A stretch of 64,000 bases of DNA, taken from assembly GCF_029868385.1 (NCBI RefSeq), contig NZ_JARWNX010000052.1, positions 20,491 through 84,490 of the forward strand, given 5' to 3'. The stretch is from Nocardia cyriacigeorgica (GTDB lineage: Bacteria > Actinomycetota > Actinomycetes > Mycobacteriales > Mycobacteriaceae). The translations under genes were made by a program, and so were the position numbers. Below, one piece after another: positions 25,143-59,300 of the stretch; position 1 is the stretch's first letter, and every line of letters starts with the position of its first letter. The notes under the pieces are model-generated. The model ran no database searches, had not been told where the DNA came from, and saw only the letters and a program-made list of their open reading frames with translations.

Positions 25143-25159
25143 TATGTTACGCACCATTC
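25143..25159 (+). promoter_or_regulatory. 17-bp shared motif, copy 2
   Basis: TATGTTACGCACCATTC lies 115 bp before the first gene of the mce operon. It matches the copy before the second double-TetR gene at 13 of 17 positions, including TATGTTA and CATTC. Confidence 0.45.
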
Positions 25160-25283
25160 CGCTCGCGAAGGAAGAGATTCGACAAGATTCCATCCAGCAA
25201 TGGCGTGATTGACCAGACCAGCCAGGCGATACGGGTTCGATGTGCGAGCAAAAGTTATCGACTGTTCACTAGTCGAACTGCCC

Positions 25284-25312
25284 TTGCCAGGAAGAATTAC
25301 CAGTAACATAAT
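25284..25312 (+). promoter_or_regulatory. Sigma-70-like promoter of DUF2236 gene
   Basis: TTGCCA (25284-25289), a 17-bp spacer and CATAAT (25307-25312) each match the consensus at 5 of 6 positions. Transcription would begin about 40-45 bp before the ATG at 25362. The third copy of the shared 17-mer lies inside the spacer and overlaps the -10, so a bound regulator would block the polymerase. Confidence 0.55.
25294..25310 (-). promoter_or_regulatory. 17-bp shared motif, copy 3
   Basis: Read on the minus strand this is TATGTTACTGGTAATTC, fitting TATGTTA(C/T)-N5-ATTC. It sits between the -35 and -10 of the predicted DUF2236 promoter, a classical repressor position. Confidence 0.5.
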
Positions 25313-25361
25313 GGGTCCGGTGGCACCCTTCGAGCCCCATCGGAAGCAGGAGAGTTCGATC

Positions 25362-26270
25362 ATGACCGCAGTCGCGCGAACCCACGAGCACGATGACCTT
25401 CCGCCGCTGACCACCGAGCAGACCCGCATCCGCATCAGCGCCGAACATCGCCCCTTCACCAAGCGCCCGCTCGCGCTGACCGACGCCCTGGATTTCTGGA
25501 GCTTCGGTGGCGCGGCGGCCAATGTCGTGATGCAGATGGCGCGGCCCGGTGTCGGCTACGGGGTGGCCGAGAGCCGGGTGAAGTCCGGTGCGCTCATGGT
25601 TCATCCGTGGAAGCGGGCCAGGACCACCACGCAATATCTGGCCGTGTCGATCCTCGGCACCCAGGACGAGATCGACGCCTTCCGCGAGGCGGTCAACGTG
25701 GCGCACCGTCAGGTGCGGTCGGGACCGGACAGCACGGTCAAATACAACGCCTTCGACCGCGACCTGCAACTGTGGGTGGCCGCCTGCCTGTTCATCGGCT
25801 TCGAGGACACCTACCAGCTACTCAACGGCAAGATGACCGAAGAACAGGCCGAGCAGTTCTATCAGACCTCCTCGACCCTGGCGACGGGGATGCAGGTGAC
25901 CAGGCAGACGTGGCCCGCCACCCGCAAGGATTTCGATACCTACTGGAACGATCTGGCCCGCCGGGCCGTGCTCGACGATTTCGTGCGCGGATATCTCGAC
26001 GATCTGCTGAATCTGCGAATGATCCACTGGTATCTGCGGATCCCTTTCCGCGGGCTGTTGCGATTCCTGACCATCGGCTTCCTCGCCCCCTACTTCCGCG
26101 AACAGCTCAGGGTGGAGTGGACCGACGCCGATCAACGGCGGTTCGAACACCTTTTCCTGTTCGTCGGGTTCGTCAACCGGTTCATACCGCGATTCCTGCG
26201 GTTCGGCGGGTCCTATGCGCTGATGGCGGATCTGCGCAGGCGGATACGCAAGCAGAAGAATCTGATCTGA
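25362..26270 (+). CDS. DUF2236 (MpaB-like) oxygenase family protein
   Basis: A 302-aa protein of the DUF2236/MpaB group, a heme-binding family that includes latex-clearing protein and mycophenolic-acid side-chain oxygenase. Family-like segments are GGAAANVVMQMARPGVGYGV near residue 50 and HPWKRARTTTQYL near residue 83, with His and Arg that may serve the cofactor. The ATG at 25362 has AGGAGA 9 bp upstream; the longer open frame to 25209 covers the promoter and is rejected. It is followed after 13 bp by a molybdopterin oxidoreductase. The substrate is unknown; divergence from a lipid-import operon makes a lipid or isoprenoid substrate plausible. Confidence 0.8.
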   Translation: MTAVARTHEHDDLPPLTTEQTRIRISAEHRPFTKRPLALTDALDFWSFGGAAANVVMQMARPGVGYGVAESRVKSGALMVHPWKRARTTTQYLAVSILGTQDEIDAFREAVNVAHRQVRSGPDSTVKYNAFDRDLQLWVAACLFIGFEDTYQLLNGKMTEEQAEQFYQTSSTLATGMQVTRQTWPATRKDFDTYWNDLARRAVLDDFVRGYLDDLLNLRMIHWYLRIPFRGLLRFLTIGFLAPYFREQLRVEWTDADQRRFEHLFLFVGFVNRFIPRFLRFGGSYALMADLRRRIRKQKNLI

Positions 26271-26283
26271 GCGACCATGAGAT

Positions 26284-28512
26284 ATGGCCACGCGCACGTC
26301 CTCGCTCCCAGCCTCCACCGCCGACCTCTCGCCGGGTGAGAACACCCGGCTCGGACTGCGCACCTGCCCGCTGTGCGAGGCGGTGTGCGGGCTCGAGCTG
26401 ACTCTCGACCGCGACGACCACGTCCTCTCGGTCCGCGGCGACCGGCAGGACCCGTTCAGCGCGGGTTTCCTCTGCCCGAAGGGCGCCAGCCTCGGCGCCC
26501 TCGACGCCGATTCGGACCGCTTGACCGAACCGATGGTCCGCGACCGCGCCACCGGCGACTGGCGCACCACGTCATGGGATGACGCGTTCGACCTGATCGC
26601 CGAGCGGTTCCCCGCGGTGAAGGCCGAGTACGGCAACCAATCGGCCGCGCTGTACCTCGGCAACCCCAACGCGCACAGCGTGGCGGGCGCGCTGTACGTC
26701 CCGGCGCTGATTCGTGGACTCGGCACCAGGAACCTGTATTCGGCGAGCACCGCCGATCAGATGCCCAAACAGGTCTCCTGCGGCCTGATGTTCGGCGATC
26801 CGCTCGCCATCCCGGTGCCCGATCTGGATCGGACCGACTACCTGCTGATGCTCGGCGCGAATCCGCTGGAATCGAACGGATCGATCTGCACCGCGCCGGA
26901 CTTCCCCGGCCGCTTGAAGGCGCTGCGGGCGCGCGGTGGGCGGCTGGTGGTGGTCGATCCACGCCGCACCCGCACGGCCGACGCCGCCGACGAGCATCTG
27001 TTCATCCGGCCCGGCAGCGACGCCTATCTGCTGTTCGGAATCGTGCACACCTTGTTCGCCGAGGGCCTCGTCCGGGTGGGCGTGGAGGTGCGCGGTCTCG
27101 ACGAGGTCCGCGCCGCCGCAGCGGATTTCACGCCGGAATCGGTCGAGCGACGCACCGGGGTGCCCGGCGACACCGTGGTGCGGCTCGCGCGTGAAATCGC
27201 CGCGGCGGCCACCGCCGCCGTGTACGCCCGCATCGGTACCTGCACCACCGAGTTCGGCACGGTGACGCAGTGGCTCGTCGACGTGATCAACACGCTCACC
27301 GGGAACCTGGACGCTCCTGGCGGTGCCATGTTCGCCGCGGCCGCGGCGCTGGGCATCGTGCGCAGCAAACCGTTCCGCACCGGCCGCTGGGCCAGCCGGG
27401 TTCGTGCACTGCCCGAGGCCATGGGCGAACTCCCCGTGGCGACCCTCGCCGATGAGATCAGCGCACCGGGCGAGGGCCGGGTCCGGGCCTTGATCACGGT
27501 CGCGGGTAATCCGGTGCTGTCGGCACCGAACGGCGCCAGGCTCGACGCGGCGTTCGCCGAACTCGACTTCATGGTGAGCGTCGACTGCTATCTGAACGAG
27601 ACCACGTGTCACGCCGATGTGATCCTGCCGCCACCGCGCCCCTTGCAGTCACCGCATTACGACTTCGCGCTGTTGCAGTTCGCGGTCCGCAATTACGCCC
27701 GCTATTCGCGGCCGCTGGTGCCGCTGGGCGATCGGCCGTCCGAGGCGGCTGTCATCGCCCGGCTCGCGGCGGCGGTCACCGGAGGTTCGCATCGCGGCGC
27801 CGATGGGCGCGACGCGCTCGACGCGTTCGACGAATTCGTGATCGCGGGCACCCTGCACAAAGCCGGGCTCGCCGAGCGCAGATCCGAACTGGCCGGTGCG
27901 AATACGACCGAACAGCGCCTCGACATGATGTTGCGGCTCGGTCCCTACGGTGCGTGGAACGGCGGCACGCTCACTCTGACGACGCTGCTGGACAACCCGC
28001 ACGGCATCGACCTCGGACCCCTGCGGCCGCGGCTGCCCGAAGTGCTGCGCACCAAGTCCGGCCGAGTCGAGCTGGCGCCGCCGCAATTGCTCGCTGACGT
28101 CGAACGGCTGCGGGCCGGTCTGGCCGCGGTGGCGCCGGAGATGGTGTTGATCGGCCGCCGCCATCTGCGTTCCAACAACAGTTGGATGCACAATATGCCG
28201 CGTTTGGTGAGCGGGACGAACCGCTGCACCTTGCACATCCATCCCAGCGATATCGATCGACTCGGGCTCGGCGATCGGGCCGTGGTGAAATCGGCCGCCG
28301 GTGAACTCGCTGTGGATCTGGAACCCACCGAGGCGATCATGCCGGGTGTGGTGAGCTTGCCGCACGGTTGGGGACATACCGGCGACGGTCAGCGCGTGGC
28401 GCGTGCACATGCCGGGGTGAACACCAATGTGCTCACCGACGATGCGATTGTCGACATCCCGTCGGGTAATGCTGTGTTCAACGGTGTGCCGGTATCGGTG
28501 TCCCCGGCTTAG
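26284..28512 (+). CDS. Molybdopterin oxidoreductase with N-terminal 4Fe-4S site
   Basis: A 742-aa protein of the molybdopterin-dependent (DMSO reductase/formate dehydrogenase) superfamily. The iron-sulfur motif is C28-x2-C31-x3-C35-x28-C64. The body binds bis-MGD (GSNP-type segments GANPLESNGS, VVDPRRTRTADAADEHL, RPGSDAYLL), and a C-terminal beta-barrel domain binds the dinucleotide (HIHPSDIDRLGLGDRAVVKS). There is no twin-arginine signal, so it is cytoplasmic. M. tuberculosis has a similar soluble oxidoreductase of unknown substrate (Rv0197). The 13-bp gap after the DUF2236 gene indicates one operon. No electron-transfer partner is encoded beside it. Confidence 0.85.
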   Translation: MATRTSSLPASTADLSPGENTRLGLRTCPLCEAVCGLELTLDRDDHVLSVRGDRQDPFSAGFLCPKGASLGALDADSDRLTEPMVRDRATGDWRTTSWDDAFDLIAERFPAVKAEYGNQSAALYLGNPNAHSVAGALYVPALIRGLGTRNLYSASTADQMPKQVSCGLMFGDPLAIPVPDLDRTDYLLMLGANPLESNGSICTAPDFPGRLKALRARGGRLVVVDPRRTRTADAADEHLFIRPGSDAYLLFGIVHTLFAEGLVRVGVEVRGLDEVRAAAADFTPESVERRTGVPGDTVVRLAREIAAAATAAVYARIGTCTTEFGTVTQWLVDVINTLTGNLDAPGGAMFAAAAALGIVRSKPFRTGRWASRVRALPEAMGELPVATLADEISAPGEGRVRALITVAGNPVLSAPNGARLDAAFAELDFMVSVDCYLNETTCHADVILPPPRPLQSPHYDFALLQFAVRNYARYSRPLVPLGDRPSEAAVIARLAAAVTGGSHRGADGRDALDAFDEFVIAGTLHKAGLAERRSELAGANTTEQRLDMMLRLGPYGAWNGGTLTLTTLLDNPHGIDLGPLRPRLPEVLRTKSGRVELAPPQLLADVERLRAGLAAVAPEMVLIGRRHLRSNNSWMHNMPRLVSGTNRCTLHIHPSDIDRLGLGDRAVVKSAAGELAVDLEPTEAIMPGVVSLPHGWGHTGDGQRVARAHAGVNTNVLTDDAIVDIPSGNAVFNGVPVSVSPA

Positions 28513-28832
28513 TCGATATCCAGCGGCTATACCGCTACGTACCGAAAATCTCGGGCCGCGAAATCCGCCACAGGCGTTGCGGCATCCGCGCCACACCAAT
28601 CGAACGGCGCCCACGTCGAAGTTGTTCCCGTGCAGCGAAACACGCTGACAGCAGGGTCGATCGCAATGTCTCGGCTGTGGAGCGACGAATTGTCCGAGAC
28701 GTTCGCAGCATTGTCATGATTGGCATGGAATCGGGTATATCCGTTATGTTTCGCACGGCACTGGCTGTGCTGTCATCGGTGTTCGGCACACGATGGCATA
28801 CCCACATGATCTGGATAGCAGGAGCGGCAACG
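28513..28832. other. Intergenic region before the OrfA-like gene
   Basis: This 320-bp stretch shows no convincing gene. It begins with a weak hairpin, AGCGG-CTATA-CCGCT (28522-28536), after the molybdopterin gene. Between 28711 and 28750 lie -35/-10-like pairs: TTGTCA and TATATC (19-bp spacer), and TTGGCA and TTATGT (18-bp spacer). At 28745 the element TATGTTTCGCAC resembles the start of the shared 17-mer (11 of 12 against copy 2) but lacks the ATTC end. Confidence 0.4.
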
Positions 28833-29444
28833 ATGGCCAAGAGATTCACCGATGCGGAAAAAGCCAGGGCGGTCAAGAAGGTGGAAAAGGCCCGCGCCGA
28901 GGGAAAGTCGTTGAACGCGGCGTGCGAGGAAGTGGTGCAGAAGGCGGGCTGGCCGTCGGTGGGCGCGCTGACCAACTGGGTGAAGGCGGCCGAAGCGGCG
29001 AACTCGGCGCCCGCCGAGGAGACCGTCGCCGTCGAGGAGGCCCCGGCCCCCCGTAGGCGCGCCGCGAAGAAACCGCGCAAGCCGCGTCAGGCCACCACAC
29101 GTAAGCGCGTCGCCTCGACCAACGGCTCCGCTCCCGAGAAGACCGCGGCCCCCGCCCCCGAGGCGCCGGTCGCCGCGACTCCGATCACGATCCCGGAACC
29201 CGTCACCGTCGACACCGCGACCGAGGCCACCGAGGCGTCCCCCGCCACGGACAAGCCCGCCGCCGAACTCGTCGCCGTGGCCAAGGCAGCACCCACCGTA
29301 ACCCCGGCCGCGGACCCGGAATTCGGCCACCGCTCCCCCGACGATCTCGCCCTCGAGGTCCGGCGCCTACGCATCGCCCTCGAAGAACTGCACGGCGAGA
29401 ACCGCGCCCTCAAAGACCTGGTGGGGATCTACGTTCGCCGGTGA
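28833..29444 (+). CDS. OrfA-like HTH protein with basic linker and C-terminal zipper
   Basis: A 203-aa protein. Residues 1-53 (RFTDAEKARAV...AACEEV...WPSVGALTNWVKAAE) resemble the HTH of IS3-family transposase OrfA. Residues 54-165 are low-complexity, with a Lys/Arg/Pro/Ala-rich core (RRRAAKKPRKPRQATTRKR) and an acidic Ala/Pro/Thr part. The last 36 residues form an OrfA-like leucine-zipper helix (LALEVRRLRIALEELHGENRALKDL). The ATG at 28833 has AGGAGC upstream. No OrfB catalytic gene and no terminal inverted repeats were seen, so it looks like a domesticated DNA-binding protein, perhaps chromosome-architectural. That function is inference; the linker recalls histone-H1/HU-tail-like proteins. 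Confidence 0.65.
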   Translation: MAKRFTDAEKARAVKKVEKARAEGKSLNAACEEVVQKAGWPSVGALTNWVKAAEAANSAPAEETVAVEEAPAPRRRAAKKPRKPRQATTRKRVASTNGSAPEKTAAPAPEAPVAATPITIPEPVTVDTATEATEASPATDKPAAELVAVAKAAPTVTPAADPEFGHRSPDDLALEVRRLRIALEELHGENRALKDLVGIYVRR

Positions 29445-29456
29445 ACCCGACCAATA

Positions 29457-29485
29457 CCCGGCGAACGCACTGAGCGTTCGCCGGG
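29457..29485. terminator. Strong bidirectional hairpin between convergent genes
   Basis: CCCGGCGAACGC, a 5-nt loop ACTGA and GCGTTCGCCGGG form a perfect 12-bp stem. It lies between the convergent stops of the OrfA-like gene (29444) and the MbtH gene (29498). There is no long T-run, but the position and stem strength fit an actinobacterial terminator working in both directions, ending the NRPS-MbtH transcript. Confidence 0.75.
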
Positions 29486-29497
29486 CCCGCGGCGCGT

Positions 29498-29716
29498 TCA
29501 GTTCGCTTCGGCGGACATGGCCCGGATGAGGGAGGCCGGGCGCATGTCGAGCCAGTGGGTTTCCACGTAGTCGAGGCAGGTTGTGCGGGGGGACGGGCCG
29601 TGGGCGATGGTCCAGCCGCCGGGGACGGTGGCGAAGGTGGGCCACAGGGAGTGTTCGCCTTCGTCGTTGATGAGGACGTAGAACGGGGCGTTGTCGTCGT
29701 CGAACGGGTTGGTCAC
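29498..29716 (-). CDS. MbtH-like NRPS accessory protein
   Basis: A 72-aa MbtH-family protein that binds and activates NRPS adenylation domains. It shows the family pattern NPFDDDN, FYVLINDEGEHSLWP, VPGGW, CLDYVETHW and DMRPASL. The invariant Ser, Leu and Trp of SLWP and the later Trp residues are present; HWLD stands where WTD is common. I chose GTG at 29716, giving the standard start and preceded by GAGAAAGG. An ATG at 29752 that overlaps the NRPS stop (ATGA) would add 12 residues and is the alternative. Its place directly behind the NRPS shows that it serves it, and perhaps the upstream NRPS too. Confidence 0.92.
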   Translation of the reverse strand: MTNPFDDDNAPFYVLINDEGEHSLWPTFATVPGGWTIAHGPSPRTTCLDYVETHWLDMRPASLIRAMSAEAN

Positions 29717-29748
29717 GGTGGTGCCTTTCTCGATATGGCCGGTGCGGT

Positions 29749-55299
<25,551 letters not shown>

Positions 55300-55542
55300 G
55301 CCGGCATCGTCCCCCGGACCTCGCCGCGCCACTGCCCACCCACCGGTTTCATGTAGCTGCCTCACCCTGCCTGTCGTCGTGTCCTCGGCCCGTACCGATC
55401 GACGGAGTACGCCGTCATCACTGCATCGAGTGGGCGTGTGCCGATCGTTACCGTTCGCGGCGGTTCATCGATTCGGCGACGAACTACCGGGCCCGATTAT
55501 CCCCCGCGCGTGCAAGCAACGGGCGGCCACGGCCACGATCGG
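55300..55542. other. Intergenic region between the two NRPS genes
   Basis: This 243-bp gap separates the stop of NRPS-B from the start of NRPS-A on the minus strand. No gene, strong terminator or convincing promoter was found. It is long for an operon dominated elsewhere by overlaps, so NRPS-A may have its own promoter here. Confidence 0.4.
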
Positions 55543-56340
55543 TCAGATGGGCGGCTGGAGCAGGGCATATAGGCGCGGGCCGAGCACCTCCAGCGCGGCG
55601 GGTGCGGTCATCTGATCGTGGCTCACCGGAATCGGATGATCCACCACCGCGCCGGAGACGTAGGGCTGCCAGTATTCGGCGCGCGGAGCCCCCGTGACCT
55701 GGCGTGGATGCGCGAGAGCGGCGCTGAAGTACTCGACGGTGCCGTCGAAGACACCGGGCCGGTATCCGGCGATCAGCTCGGCCGAGCGCACCGCGCCACG
55801 ATAGACCCGGCGCAACCGTTGCGGGGTGAGCGCGATCAGTTCGGCCGGAATCATCGCGTGCACTGTGGCCAACGCCTCGTCGGTGAGGTCGTAGATATCA
55901 TCGCCCGCACCGAGCAGGTCGGCGCCGAGACCGAGTTCGGCCAGCGCCTCGCGCACGGCGGCGTGGAATCCGGCGACATCCGGGTCGGGATGGCTGTCGA
56001 GCATGGCCAGCAGCGTGACCTCCTCACCCGCGGCCTGGAGTCCGGTGGCGATGGCATGGGCCAGCACGCCACCGAGGGACCAGCCGAGCAGCCGGTACGG
56101 GCCGTGCGGCTGGACGGTCCGTATCTCGGTCAGATAACGATGCGCGAGTTCGGCCAGCGTCTCGGGCAGTTCGCCGTCATCGGAGAGGGCGGGCGATTGC
56201 AGCCCGTACAGCGGCACCTCCGGCGGCATATGCCCGGCGAGTCCGGCGTAGGACCAGGCCAGGCCGTACATGGGGTGGATGCAGAACAGTGGTTCCGCCT
56301 CGCCCTCGGCGCGCAGCGGCAGCAGCACATCGAGCGCGGT
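55543..56340 (-). other. NRPS-B thioesterase domain
   Basis: Type I TE with GWSLGG Ser, LAMLDSHPD Asp and PVSHDQM His. It resembles the TE of NRPS-A in the opening segment (LLPLRAEGEAEPLFCIHPMYG), indicating shared ancestry. Confidence 0.88.
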
Positions 56341-59300
56341 ACCGGCGTCGAGTTCCGGGGCGGGCGTTGCCAGGCGGGCGGCCAAACCGGCGACAGTGGC
56401 GTCGGTGAAGAACCATTGCACCGCCACCGGGACGCCGGTGACCGCGCGCAGCCGGGCCGTGGCCTTGGTGGCCAACAGCGAATTGCCGCCGAGGCCGAAG
56501 AAATCGTCATCGAGCCCGACCCTGGTGGCGCCGAGCAGATCGGCGAAGACCCCGGCCACCGCCCGCTGGAGTTCGGTCTCGGGGGCACGGTAGACGGCCG
56601 CGCCCGCGAATTCCGGTTCCGGCAGCGCGCGATGGTCGAGTTTGCCGTTCGGGGTCAGCGGGAGGGCATCGAGCACCATGAAGACGTCGGGAACCATATA
56701 GCCGGTGAGGAATTCGCCCACCTGGGCACGCAGTCGGGCCGGATCGACCGTCTGGCCCGGCGCGGGGACGAGGTAGCCGATGAGCCGATCGCCGGAGACC
56801 GCATCGGCGCGAACCACGGCGACGGCATGGCCGACCCCGTGGCAGCGCAGCAGGGCGGCTTCGATCTCGCCGAGTTCGATGCGGAATCCGCGCAACTGCA
56901 CCTGCTGATCGCTGCGACCCACGTATTCCAGCGCGGCCGGTGCGGGGGCGTCGCGCCAGCGGCCGACGTCACCGGTGCGGTACATCCGCGCCCCCGGCGC
57001 ACCGTACGGATCGGCCACGAACCGGGTGGCGGTCAGACCGGGGCGGCCGAGATAACCGCGGGTCAGCTGGGCGCCGGTGATGTGGATTCCGCCCGGCACG
57101 CCCGCGGGCGCGGGATGCAGCCGGTCATCGAGGACACGGGCCTCCAGTCCGGCGATGGCACGCCCGATCAGGCCAGGACGCGCGGCGGTGTCCTCATCCA
57201 GCGACAGGAACGATACGTGCACGGTCGTCTCGGTGATGCCGTACATATTGACCAATCGCGGCGCGTCGAGCGCATGACGTTCGTACCAGCGGGCCAGCCG
57301 ACGCGAGTCCAGCGCCTCACCACCGAATATCACGTAGCGCAGCGACAGTTCACCGTCGGCGTCGCGGTCGGCCTCGGCGAGCTGGTAGAACGCCGACGGC
57401 GTCTGGTTCAGCACCGTCACCTGTTCGCGGATCAGCAACTCGCGCAGCGACTCCGGTGACCGCGAGGTCAGGTAGTCGACCACCACCACACTGCCGCCGT
57501 GGGTGAGCGCGCACCACAGTTCCCACACCGAGAAATCGAAGGCGTAGGAGTGGAACAGCGTCCACACATCTCCCGGCCCGAACCCGAACAGCGGCTGGGT
57601 ATTGGCGAACAGTTCGACCACATTGCGGTGTGTGACGCCGACGCCCTTGGGGAGACCGGTGGAACCGGAGGTGTAGATGACGTAGGCGAGGTTGTCCGCG
57701 CGCAGCGGCGCGATGCGGTCGGCGTCACCGATCCGGGCGTCGGAATATTCGGCGGTGTCCTCGAGCAGCACGACCGGGCGCTCCCCCACCGGGACCCGAT
57801 CGCGTTCGCCCGCGGTGGTGAGAACGCAGACGGGGGCGGCGTCGTCGAGTATGAACTCGAGCCGCTGCGCCGGGTAGGTGGCGTCGACCGGCAGATACGC
57901 GGCTCCCGTCGCGAGCACGCCGAGCAATGCGACGGGCAGGTCCTCGGTGCGCTCGACGGCGACCGCCACCAGCGCTTCCGGTCCGGCGCCACGCGCGATG
58001 AGGGCACGGGCGACCCGGTTCGCGCGCCGCTGCAACTCGGCAAAGGTCAGCGTGGCGCCACCGGCGCGCACGGCGACGGCGTCGGGACGGCGCCAGGCCT
58101 GTTCGGCGATGAGATCCGGCAGCGTCGCACCCGGTACCCATGCGCCGGGCGCGTTCCAGGCGTGCAGGACGCGGTCGCGCTCACCGACGGTGAGCAGATC
58201 GATATCGCCCACCACGGTGCTCGCATCGGCCGCCGCAGCGGTGAGGACCCGCTGGAAGCGGTCGGCGAACGAACGCACCGTCGCTGCGTCGAACAGGTCG
58301 GTGGCGTAGGTGAACACCGCACTCATCCCCGCGGTATCCGGCTGCTCGGCAATGGTGAGCTGGAGATCGAACTTGGCGACCGCGATGTCGAGGTCGACCG
58401 CCGATACGGTGAGGCCGGGCAAGGTGAGTTCGGTGCGGTCGAGGTTCTGGAAGGTCAGCATCACCTGGAACAGCGGATGCCGTGCGGCCGAACGCACCGG
58501 ATCGAGCAGTTCGACCAACCGCTCGAACGGGACATCGGCGTGACCGAACGCCGCCACATCCGCACCGCGCACCTCGCGCAACAGGGCGTCGAAACCGGCG
58601 GCGGAATCCACCTCGGTGCGCAGGACGAGCGTATTGACGAACATGCCGATCAGCTCGTCGAGTTCGGCCGCACCGCGACCGGCCACCGGGGTGCCCACCG
58701 CGATATCGGTGGTGCCGGACAGCCGCGCGAGCAGCACCGCCAGCGCCGCATGGACCACCATGAACAGCGTCGCATCGTGTTCGGCGGCAACGCGTTCCAG
58801 TGCGGCGTGCAGTTCGGCGTCGAGATCGATGGCGAAGGTGTCGCCGCGATAGGACGCGGCGGCCGGGCGCGGACGGTCCGCGGGCAGCGGCAGTTCCTCG
58901 CGCAGACCGGCGAGCCGCTCGCGCCAGTAGCCGGTCTGGGTGGCGATGAGGCTGTCCGGATCGGCCTCGTCACCGAGGGTTTCGCGCTGCCACAGACTGT
59001 AATCGGCGTACTGCACCGGCAGCGGAGTCCACTGCGGTGCCACCGCACTGCTGCGTGCCGCGTACGCGAGCATCAGATCGCGGGTGAGCGGGCCCATGGA
59101 CCAGCCGTCGGCGCTGATGTGATGCGCGACGAACACCAGCACGTGATCGGTACTGGAGATGCGCAATAGTTCGGCGCGGAACGGGAGTTCGCGCGTCACA
59201 TCGAATCCGGCGGCGACGATATCGCGCACCGCGTCCGCGACCTCATCCTCGGCGATCTGGCGTGCGGTGAGGTCGATCGACACCGCGTCGGCGATGGATT

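Larger units (their letters stand above)
25029..25361. promoter_or_regulatory. Divergent promoter region, mce operon / DUF2236 gene
   Basis: This 333-bp gap has no convincing coding frame. It holds two copies of the 17-mer TATGTTAC-N5-ATTC in opposite orientation (25143-25159 plus, 25294-25310 minus) and a good plus-strand promoter at 25284-25312. A clear promoter for the mce direction was not identified. The overall design suggests shared control of both directions. Confidence 0.6.

Noticed and set aside
28711..28750. Fourth copy of the TATGTTA motif
   Set aside because: TATGTTTCGCAC at 28745 matches the first part but lacks the ATTC end, so it is noted only as a partial resemblance.
28833..29444. 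Active IS3-family insertion sequence
   Set aside because: No OrfB, no frameshift window, no terminal inverted repeats or target duplication were seen.
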